This document shows, piece after piece, positions 6,355 to 11,079 of a stretch of 11,079 nt of DNA. The DNA is from DATARH01 sp035504075 (GTDB taxonomy: Bacteria > Pseudomonadota > Alphaproteobacteria > ATCC43930 > CGMCC-115725): assembly GCA_035504075.1 (NCBI GenBank), contig DATJSO010000239.1, positions 1 to 11,079 on the forward strand, written 5' to 3'. The position numbers and the translations under genes are program-made. Positions within the stretch are counted from its first letter, which is position 1; every line of letters begins with the position of its first letter. The notes below the pieces were generated by a model. That model was not told the origin of the DNA and searched no databases. It saw only the letters and a program-made list of their open reading frames with translations.

Positions 6355-7002
6355 CTAGATCTGCACGATCGAGGAGAAGTCCCAGGCGACGTCCTTCGGG
6401 TTTTCGCCGATCCGCACGCTGGTCTTGCCGGGAAAATGGTAGGGCGGCACCGGCAGGTTGTAGGGCGCCGGCACGCCGGCGAAGACGCGCGCCGAGAGGT
6501 CGTACTTCGAGCCGTGGCACGGGCAGAAATAGCCGCCCGGCCAGTTCGCGCCGAGAAAGCCGCCCTTTTCCGGCTGGAATTCCGGAATGCAGCCGAGATG
6601 CGTGCAGATGCCGACGACGACGAGGTATTGCGGGTTGATCGAGCGGTGCCAGTTCTGCGCATAAGGCGGCTGCTGCCCGACCGTCGAATCGGGATCGGCA
6701 AGCAGGCTGGTGTCCTGCTTTGCCTGCAGCATTTTCAGCTGCTCCGGCGTGCGGTGGACGATGAAGACCGGCCGGCCGCGCCAGCTGACGATGATCTGCT
6801 GACCGGGTTTTACCGGCGCCAAGTCGATGTCGATGGGCGCGCCGGCGGCGATCGTATCGGCCGCCGGGTTGAGGGAATCGATGAACGGCCACGCGGTCAC
6901 CGCCGCCCCGATGACGCCCAGGGCACTGGCGGCAAGAACCAGAAAATCGCGGCGCGTCTCTTCGGGCGGCCCGTGCCGGTCAATGTACGTATGATCGGTC
7001 AT
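6355..7002 (-). CDS. petA: Rieske [2Fe-2S] subunit of ubiquinol-cytochrome c reductase (bc1 type), without petB/petC neighbours
   Basis: A 215-residue Rieske protein. In the bc1 complex it takes an electron from ubiquinol and passes it to cytochrome c1 on the periplasmic side of the inner membrane. A twin-arginine motif TRRDFLV at 16-22 precedes a single hydrophobic segment (about 21-40) that serves as uncleaved Tat signal anchor. Box 1 CTHLGC is at 133-138 and box 2 CPCHGS at 160-165. Cluster ligands are Cys133, His135, Cys160 and His163, with a disulfide between Cys138 and Cys162. Ser165 and Tyr167 (GSKY) are those linked to high redox potential. The segment GQQPPYAQNWHRSI is typical of alphaproteobacterial PetA. 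The next gene on the strand is an amidohydrolase, not cytochrome b or c1, so this is probably a second or orphan copy. The start has only weak Shine-Dalgarno support. Confidence 0.94.
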   Translation of the reverse strand: MTDHTYIDRHGPPEETRRDFLVLAASALGVIGAAVTAWPFIDSLNPAADTIAAGAPIDIDLAPVKPGQQIIVSWRGRPVFIVHRTPEQLKMLQAKQDTSLLADPDSTVGQQPPYAQNWHRSINPQYLVVVGICTHLGCIPEFQPEKGGFLGANWPGGYFCPCHGSKYDLSARVFAGVPAPYNLPVPPYHFPGKTSVRIGENPKDVAWDFSSIVQI

Positions 7003-7081
7003 TCCGCTGATCCAGGCTCGTCATGCTCGAATAGGGCCATCGCCGTGCGCGCCGCGCAACGGCCAAATCCGCCGTGCGACT

Positions 7082-9121
7082 TTATGTCGGCGGCGCCGCC
7101 TCGGGCCAGCGAGCGACGTCGAGGAATGTGCTCTGATAGGTCGCGCCGTCGCCGAGATCGGTATAGCGGTCCGAGCACAACAGGTTGATCGCGCCGGCGA
7201 CGGTCTCGCCGTCGGGCCGCTGCCCGGGCACGAGCACGACGCCCGGCAATACCTCGTCGCTGACCCGCAGCACGAGGCCGGCCGTCCCGCGATCGTTGTA
7301 AAGCCGCACCCGGTCGCCGTCGGCAAGGCCGCGCCGCGCCGCCTCGTCCGGGTGCAATACGCAATGCGGCTCGCCTTCGCGGCGGCGCAGAAAGCCGACG
7401 CCCGCATAGGCCGTATGCGCCTGGAAATAGCCGGGCGCGGTCAGGAGGCGCAGCGGCCAGCGCGCCCGATCCTGCTCTTCCTGCGGATCGGGCCGCCAGT
7501 CGGGCATCGGCGCGCCGCCGGCGGCAGCAAGCTGTTCGGAATAGAATTCGAGCCGCTGCGACGGTGTGCGGAATTGCTGCCCCCCGTGCGGCGCCATGCG
7601 CATCGGCCGGCCGGAGCGCACCTCTGCGGCATCGAGCGCCGCGGCCGCGCCGCGCGCGCCGCGGAACAGCTCGGCCATCGCCTCGCGCGGCGTCATGCGG
7701 AAAACCGGGTCGTCGAGGCCGAGGCGCTGCGCCAATTCCTGCGCCAGGCGAAAGTTCGACCATGCTTCGCCCTGCGGCGGCACGGCGGCGCGGCCGTACT
7801 GCAGATAGTAGGCGCCATAGGCGCGGTAGAGGTCGTCGCATTCGAGATAGGTCGCGGCCGGCAATACGATATCGGCGTAGCGTGCGGTGACGGACAGAAA
7901 CGGGTCGTGCACGACCGTGAACAGATCCTCGCGCATGAGGCCGCGGCGCACCGCGCCGGCATCGGGGCAGGTCACCGCCGGGTTGTTGGCGGCGATGAAC
8001 AGCGCGCGCAGCGGCGGATCATGCAGCGCGAGGAGCGCCTCGCCGAGCCGCGAATGATTGACGAACCGCGTCTGTGCCGGGCCGGACGGTTTCCGGAGCG
8101 CGTCGTAATTCAGTTCGCATGACGCCGCCGTCATCAGCAGCGCCCCGCCGCCGTACCGTCCATAGGCGCCGGTGGCGCCGGGCAGCAGGGCGACGGCGCG
8201 CAGCGCCTCGCCGCCGCGCGCCAGCCGCGTCATGCCCTCGCCGATGCGGATGAACGAGCGCCGGGCGGCGCCGTAGCGTGCCGCGAAGGTTTCGACCTCG
8301 GCGACCGCAAGACCGGTGATCTCGGCAACGCGGGCGGGCGGAAAACGCGGCAGAACCGCCGCTGCGAGCCGTTCGAAGCCGCACGTGTGCGCAGCGATGT
8401 AAGCGCGATCCACAAGCCCGTCGCGCGCCAGGATGTGCATGACGCCGAGCGCCAGCGCCGCGTCGGTGCCGATCCGCAATTGCAGGTGTGAATCGGCAAG
8501 CCGCGCGGTGCGGCTTTTGCGCGGGTCGATAACGACAAGCGGCACGCCGCGTTTGCGCGCTGCCTCGGCCTTCGCCCAGAAATGCACGTTGGTGGCGGCA
8601 AGATCGGCGCCCCAGGCGACGATCAGGTCCGCGTGATCGACGCTTTCCGGATCGGCGCCGCCGATCGGCCCGACCGTCAGGTTCCAGGCTTCCTCGCAGC
8701 ACGTATCGCAAACGGTGCCGGCGATGAGGCGCGTTGCGCCGAGCGCATGGAACAGGCCCAGCAGCAGCCCGCGGTTCAGCTGACCCTGATGCGCGCTATA
8801 GGCATAGCCGAGGATCGCCGTCGGCCCCGACTCGGCGATGACCTGCCGCCAGCGGCCGCAGACCTCAGCCAGCGCGTCGTCCCAGCCGATCGGCGCGAAC
8901 GACCCCTCGCCCTTGTCGCCGATCCGCCGCAGCGGCGTGCGGATGCGCTCGGGCGAATGCACGAGTTCGGCATCGCGCCCGACCTTGGCGCAGGCAAACC
9001 CGGCAGTGAACGGCTGCTCCGGGTCGCCCCGGATGCTGCGGACGCGGCCGCCTTCGACCTCGGCCAGCAGCGAGCACATATCGGGGCAGTCATGCGCGCA
9101 GACGACGCGAACCGTTGTCAC
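7082..9121 (-). CDS. Molybdopterin (Mo-bisPGD) oxidoreductase, DMSO-reductase superfamily, function unknown
   Basis: A 679-residue enzyme that should carry a Mo- or W-bis-pyranopterin cofactor and one [4Fe-4S] cluster. The cluster motif CAHDCPDMC (Cys8, Cys12, Cys16) with Cys44 in GFACAK opens the protein. The molybdopterin domain follows to about 440, with IGWDDAL near 79-85, VAWGADLAATN near 168-178, VIDPRKSRT near 197-205, ANNPAV near 378-383 and ADIVLPAATYLE at 416-427. The C-terminal dinucleotide-binding domain (about 557-670) has VRLYNDRG at 605-612. Around residues 135-146 the sequence GTVCDTCCEEAW, with Cys138, Cys141 and Cys142, lies where active-site ligands sit in relatives. No Tat signal precedes the cluster, so it is likely cytoplasmic. 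It belongs to the CxHDCPDxCS-starting group whose substrates are mostly undescribed. GTG 9121 is chosen over an ATG at 9166 that lies inside a repeat. Confidence 0.92.
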   Translation of the reverse strand: MTTVRVVCAHDCPDMCSLLAEVEGGRVRSIRGDPEQPFTAGFACAKVGRDAELVHSPERIRTPLRRIGDKGEGSFAPIGWDDALAEVCGRWRQVIAESGPTAILGYAYSAHQGQLNRGLLLGLFHALGATRLIAGTVCDTCCEEAWNLTVGPIGGADPESVDHADLIVAWGADLAATNVHFWAKAEAARKRGVPLVVIDPRKSRTARLADSHLQLRIGTDAALALGVMHILARDGLVDRAYIAAHTCGFERLAAAVLPRFPPARVAEITGLAVAEVETFAARYGAARRSFIRIGEGMTRLARGGEALRAVALLPGATGAYGRYGGGALLMTAASCELNYDALRKPSGPAQTRFVNHSRLGEALLALHDPPLRALFIAANNPAVTCPDAGAVRRGLMREDLFTVVHDPFLSVTARYADIVLPAATYLECDDLYRAYGAYYLQYGRAAVPPQGEAWSNFRLAQELAQRLGLDDPVFRMTPREAMAELFRGARGAAAALDAAEVRSGRPMRMAPHGGQQFRTPSQRLEFYSEQLAAAGGAPMPDWRPDPQEEQDRARWPLRLLTAPGYFQAHTAYAGVGFLRRREGEPHCVLHPDEAARRGLADGDRVRLYNDRGTAGLVLRVSDEVLPGVVLVPGQRPDGETVAGAINLLCSDRYTDLGDGATYQSTFLDVARWPEAAPPT

Positions 9122-9124
9122 CGA

Positions 9125-9132
9125 CCCCACCT
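9125..9132 (-). promoter_or_regulatory. Ribosome binding site that decides the GTG start of the molybdopterin oxidoreductase
   Basis: On the minus strand AGGTGGGG stands three bases before the GTG at 9119-9121. Translation from it gives VTTVRVVCAHDC, so the iron-sulfur motif begins within 8 residues, as in relatives. The longer start at 9166 would add a peptide encoded by the palindromic repeat. Confidence 0.5.
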
Positions 9133-9142
9133 GAAAAGCGCT

Positions 9143-9162
9143 GTCCCGGCGAAAGCCGGGAC
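9143..9162. repeat. Palindrome GTCCCGGC-GAAA-GCCGGGAC
   Basis: A perfect 8-bp stem is closed by a GAAA tetraloop, just upstream of the molybdopterin oxidoreductase start. The core CCGGCGAAAGCCGGG is the familiar dispersed alphaproteobacterial palindrome, whose translation gives the spurious PGFRRD peptide. On the plus strand the loop reads GAAA, a stable GNRA tetraloop. Confidence 0.7.
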
Positions 9163-9193
9163 CCACGACCCGCTTGGCAGAACGGGGAAGAGG

Positions 9194-9213
9194 GCCCCGA
9201 CCGGCGTCGGGGC
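9194..9213. repeat. Palindrome GCCCCGAC-CGGC-GTCGGGGC after the CmcJ-like gene
   Basis: A perfect 8-bp stem with a CGGC loop lies 20 bases past the stop of the minus-strand CmcJ-like gene. It may be the right half of the same composite element as the palindrome at 9143. On the minus strand it could act as a weak terminator or RNA 3' end, but no T-run follows (CTCTTCCCC does), so termination is uncertain. Confidence 0.55.
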
Positions 9214-9232
9214 AGCGTCATGAAGCCCGGCG

Positions 9233-10069
9233 TTACGCCGGATGGAACACCAGCGTACGTACCTCGATGCTCTGCCGCGGCGCCGCATCGCTCGGCGTCG
9301 TCGGGTCGGTGAACGCGGTATGCGGCATGAAACGCGCCGGGATGTCGGTGCGCGTGTCGGCGATTTTCAGCAGCAGCGCCTCGTCGCGCCGCATTTCGGG
9401 CACATAATACCACTCGTGCGCCGGGTTGTATTTGACCGAGTAGGTCTCGCCGACCCGCTCGCGATAGACCAGATCGGACGGCACGAGGTCGCCCGGCGAC
9501 AGCGTTCGCGAGTCGCACACGGCGAGCGGCGCGTCGCGCAACGGTTCGTAGAGGATCGGCCGCCACACGTTGATGACCTGCACGCGGCCCTTCAGCAGTT
9601 CCTCGGCCTCGTCCGGCAGCAGGTCGCGAACTCGCTGCGGCCCCGAGCGGGCGGTATGGTCGACATGCACACGACTCGCCGGCTGGCGCGGGCCGCTGCG
9701 CGAGCGGTCCACCTGGCCGGGGATGCGCCGGCGCTGCAGATGGTCGAAGATGAAGATGCGGGCGGCGCCGGTCACTTGCTTCAGGAACGCTTCGACCTCC
9801 GGGTAATAGACCCGGCGCACCTCGTCATCATCCCAGAAATCGCGGACAGCGCTGCGCTGTTCTTTCAGCGCGAAGCCCTGCGCGTCGAGCGACAACTCGT
9901 CCTGGATCGGCCGCAGGTCGTGGATTTTCATCGTGTGCGGCTCGTACGGCATGACCGGCGGCGGGTCGCTCTCGTTCCGCTCGTAGGCGTAATAGCGCGG
10001 GCGCTCGGTTGTCGGACCGAGATAGTTCAATTCGCCTTCGACATAAGGCAGGCTGTCAATCTTGCTCAT
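9233..10069 (-). CDS. CmcJ/NvfI family oxidoreductase
   Basis: This 278-residue protein resembles the family once called CmcJ-like methyltransferase and now linked to Fe(II)/2-oxoglutarate-type oxygenases (cephamycin CmcJ, fungal NvfI and gibberellin desaturase-like proteins). Diagnostic segments are HVDHT at 135-139 with a following GPQRVRDLLP, INVWRPI at 166-172, NPAHEWYYVPEM at 215-226, DEALLLKIADT at 229-239 and PHTAFTDP at 249-256. His135, Asp137 and His218 or His250 are candidate iron ligands. That assignment is inference from pattern. ATG 10069 is supported by an ideal AAGGAGG seven bases upstream. It is third in a minus-strand group after DUF1127 and the 59-residue gene, with a hairpin just ahead of it. 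Substrate unknown; bacterial relatives are common and mostly unstudied. Confidence 0.88.
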   Translation of the reverse strand: MSKIDSLPYVEGELNYLGPTTERPRYYAYERNESDPPPVMPYEPHTMKIHDLRPIQDELSLDAQGFALKEQRSAVRDFWDDDEVRRVYYPEVEAFLKQVTGAARIFIFDHLQRRRIPGQVDRSRSGPRQPASRVHVDHTARSGPQRVRDLLPDEAEELLKGRVQVINVWRPILYEPLRDAPLAVCDSRTLSPGDLVPSDLVYRERVGETYSVKYNPAHEWYYVPEMRRDEALLLKIADTRTDIPARFMPHTAFTDPTTPSDAAPRQSIEVRTLVFHPA

Positions 10070-10076
10070 TGCTGAT

Positions 10077-10083
10077 CCTCCTT
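10077..10083 (-). promoter_or_regulatory. Consensus Shine-Dalgarno of the CmcJ-like gene
   Basis: AAGGAGG on the minus strand with seven bases to the ATG at 10069. It is the strongest ribosome binding site in the window and excludes the upstream in-frame extension to 10156. It follows closely on the hairpin at 10090-10106. Confidence 0.75.
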
Positions 10084-10089
10084 GACGTG

Positions 10090-10106
10090 CCCCTTCTCGC
10101 AAGGGG
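10090..10106 (-). promoter_or_regulatory. Hairpin between the 59-residue gene and the CmcJ-like gene
   Basis: CCCCTT-CTCGC-AAGGGG forms a perfect 6-bp stem with a 5-base loop in the 49-base spacer. It ends seven bases before the consensus Shine-Dalgarno. No T-run follows, so it is more likely an RNA-processing, stability or translational-insulation hairpin than a terminator. It could let the small proteins and the oxidoreductase be made at different levels. Confidence 0.45.
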
Positions 10107-10118
10107 AGTTGATTGGCT

Positions 10119-10298
10119 CTAGTACGGCGGGAAGCGGAAGCTGTCGTACGGCACATCGCGATAGGGCGATCCTAGCCGCTCGATTACCCGCAGCGCTATC
10201 TTCGAAAATGAGCGGCCGATGGACCGGATGACACCATGCGGCTTTGTCGGCTGCCTTATCAGCGTGCCGACGCCGTCGACTGTTGAACTCGTGCTCAT
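10119..10298 (-). CDS. Small protein of unknown function (59 aa), coupled to the DUF1127 gene
   Basis: I do not recognise a family. The protein is basic, with a middle segment IRSIGRSFSKIALRVIERLG (residues 24-43) able to form an amphipathic helix. It ends in a Tyr/Phe/Pro-rich tail, YRDVPYDSFRFPPY. No signal peptide or membrane helix is visible. The start at 10298 overlaps the stop of the DUF1127 gene by one base (TAATG), which implies translational coupling, and GGAGGG lies four bases upstream. Using the in-frame ATG at 10310 would add MEGV but with poorer spacing. The tight coupling and clean ribosome site argue that this is a real gene. A role with the DUF1127 protein is inferred only from position. 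Confidence 0.65.
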   Translation of the reverse strand: MSTSSTVDGVGTLIRQPTKPHGVIRSIGRSFSKIALRVIERLGSPYRDVPYDSFRFPPY

Positions 10299-10534
10299 TA
10301 CGCCCTCCAAAACGGCTTGTTGACGATGAACTCGGCCTCAGCTCGGCTGAGCCCGATGTCCCGCAGCGTGCGGCAATCCAGCCGGGCCAGTTCGCCGCGC
10401 TCCCGGGCGCGCCGGCGCCATTCGCCCAGCGCTGCGAAAACCCAATGCGCCGCATCGGCCAGTGCATCGAGCGCATCGCGCCGTCCCCGCCTGGCGACGG
10501 GTGCATGGCTGGAATGCAGATTGATCGCACTCAT
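10298..10534 (-). CDS. DUF1127 domain-containing small protein (78 aa)
   Basis: The C-terminal 40 residues (about 38-78) carry the DUF1127 pattern: EWRRRARERGELARLD, then RTLRDIGLSRAEAEF and KPFWRA. This is an arginine-rich helix pair common in alpha- and gammaproteobacteria (YjiS-like). Some members, such as CcaF1 of Rhodobacter sphaeroides, are reported to act with RNA and affect RNA turnover and stress responses. The first 37 residues are a variable Ala/Arg-rich leader. ATG 10534 has AGGAGA eight bases upstream, and that site sits within the 16-bp motif mirrored at the divergent LysR gene. It is the first gene of the minus-strand group and overlaps the next gene by one base. Control by the neighbouring LysR protein is likely, but untested. 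Confidence 0.88.
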   Translation of the reverse strand: MSAINLHSSHAPVARRGRRDALDALADAAHWVFAALGEWRRRARERGELARLDCRTLRDIGLSRAEAEFIVNKPFWRA

Positions 10535-10548
10535 ATGAGGTCTCCTAA
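10533..10548 (-). promoter_or_regulatory. 16-bp motif at the DUF1127 start (left arm of a divergent inverted repeat)
   Basis: On the minus strand this reads TTAGGAGACCTCATAT and runs into the DUF1127 start codon. It matches 15 of 16 bases of the motif before the LysR gene at 10646-10661, in mirrored orientation. It contains the AGGAGA ribosome binding site and an inner TAGG/CCT dyad, so it could be an operator, a shared mRNA leader element, or both. Confidence 0.6.
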
Positions 10549-10584
10549 ACTCGGTTCCTGCCCGGACAGGCCGGCTGCAAGCTC

Positions 10585-10594
10585 CTTGTGCAAG
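10585..10594. promoter_or_regulatory. Short palindrome CTTGTGCAAG in the divergent promoter region
   Basis: A perfect 10-bp palindrome lies almost midway between the divergent DUF1127 and LysR genes. LysR-type regulators bind short T-N11-A dyads in such gaps, so it is a candidate recognition site. It is short, and chance occurrence is possible. Confidence 0.3.
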
Positions 10595-10645
10595 AGATGG
10601 CCTTTGTCAGATGCTGCAACAAACGAGAGTTTCTCAGCCGCGACG

Positions 10646-10661
10646 TTAGGAAACCTCATAT
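10646..10661 (+). promoter_or_regulatory. 16-bp motif at the LysR gene start (right arm of a divergent inverted repeat)
   Basis: TTAGGAAACCTCATAT ends three bases before the LysR ATG. It is the mirror image of the motif at 10533-10548, with one mismatch. Its AGGA is the only Shine-Dalgarno-like sequence for this gene but lies about 14 bases from the ATG. That is far for a ribosome site and leaves room for an operator role in autoregulation. Confidence 0.6.
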
Positions 10662-10664
10662 CTG

Positions 10665-11079
10665 ATGCAGACCCACCTGCCCCCGCTCAGCGCCCTGCGC
10701 GCCTTTGAGGCCGCCGCCCGATTAAAGAGCTTCAGCAAGGCCGCTGACGAACTGCACGTCACGCCGGCGGCGATCAGCCATCAGATTCACGCCCTCGAAG
10801 CCGACCTCGGCGTCAGCCTGTTTCATCGCCACAGCCGGGCCGTCGAACTGACCGCTTCGGCCCGGTTGCTGTTGCCCGGTCTGTCGGAAGCCTTTGCCGG
10901 CATCCAGGCGTCGGTGCGACGGCTGCGTTCCCACAACGATACGGGTACGCTGACCATCGCCGCTTCGCCGTCGATCGCAGCCAAATGGCTGGTGCTGCGG
11001 CTGCACCGCTTCCAGGAGCAATGGCCCGACATCGACGTGCGGATTTCGACGAGCGATACGATCGTTGATCTGACCCGCG
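10665..11079 (+). CDS. LysR-family transcriptional regulator (GcvA-like), 3' end beyond the window
   Basis: 138 residues are visible and open to the window edge. Residues about 8-66 are the winged helix-turn-helix: LPPLSALRAFEAAARLKSFS, then KAADELHVTPAAISHQIHAL, LEADLGVSLFHR and AVELTASA. A linker helix follows (about 72-90), and the effector domain begins at GTLTIAASPSIAAKWLVLRL near 94, with the WPDIDVRIS pattern that marks the GcvA-like subgroup. The protein should bind DNA in the gap to DUF1127 and respond to a small ligand that the visible part does not reveal. ATG 10665 is the conserved beginning and has a weak, distant AGGA. Divergent placement and the mirrored motif suggest it controls itself and the DUF1127 group. 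Confidence 0.93.
   Translation, partial: MQTHLPPLSALRAFEAAARLKSFSKAADELHVTPAAISHQIHALEADLGVSLFHRHSRAVELTASARLLLPGLSEAFAGIQASVRRLRSHNDTGTLTIAASPSIAAKWLVLRLHRFQEQWPDIDVRISTSDTIVDLTR

Noticed and set aside
5102..6358. 418-codon plus-strand frame opposite the amidohydrolase gene
   Set aside because: Antisense shadow: no ribosome site or domain, and low-complexity residues throughout. The minus strand holds a full amidohydrolase with metal motifs.
6999..7841. Minus-strand frame whose stop overlaps the Rieske ATG (ATGA-like overlap)
   Set aside because: The overlap suggested coupling, but this frame is an Arg-rich shadow of the molybdoenzyme gene, which itself stops at 7082 with a normal C-terminus.
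10585..10594. CTTGTGCAAG palindrome as the sole LysR operator
   Set aside because: Kept only as a low-confidence site. A 10-bp palindrome can arise by chance, and the mirrored 16-bp motif is a much stronger candidate.

Overview
The window reads as an accessory or peripheral-metabolism region of a high-GC alphaproteobacterial chromosome. I infer this from the GC-rich codon use, a DUF1127 protein beside a GcvA-like LysR regulator, a Tat-type Rieske protein, and palindromic repeats of the GGCCGGGCTTG / CCCGGGCATGAC type in several intergenic gaps. The genus cannot be fixed from this sequence. No tRNA, rRNA, CRISPR array, transposase or phage gene was seen, and no geneless stretch exceeds 300 bases.

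Left part (1-2383). The first 40 codons of an ammonium transporter (Amt/AmtB family) run leftward out of the window. Divergent from it are a small secreted protein of unknown function and a membrane-anchored protein that fuses a PP2C phosphatase to a Ser/Thr kinase. Such fusions are known beside nitrogen-assimilation genes, so a nitrogen-related signalling role is plausible but unproven.

Middle part (2399-6175). This is a set of catabolic-looking enzymes: an SDR oxidoreductase and an FAH-family hydrolase on the minus strand, an alpha/beta hydrolase diverging from the FAH gene, and an ACMSD-like amidohydrolase converging on the alpha/beta hydrolase. A decarboxylase or hydrolase, a C-C or ester hydrolase, an FAH-fold enzyme and an SDR are typical of degradation of an aromatic or cyclic compound. 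No ring-activating or ring-cleaving enzyme of a classical family is present, so the substrate is unknown.

Right part (6355-10534). All genes lie on the minus strand. In transcription order they are DUF1127 protein, a 59-residue unknown protein overlapping it by one base, a CmcJ/NvfI-like oxidoreductase, an uncharacterised cytoplasmic molybdopterin oxidoreductase, and a stand-alone bc1-type Rieske protein without cytochrome b or c1 genes. A GcvA-like LysR regulator diverges from DUF1127 and runs out of the window. A nearly perfect 16-bp inverted repeat places the same motif directly in front of both divergent start codons, a strong hint of shared control.

The most interesting unit is the LysR / DUF1127 / 59-aa / CmcJ-like block with its paired motif. 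The next most interesting are the orphan Rieske gene and the phosphatase-kinase fusion beside amt.
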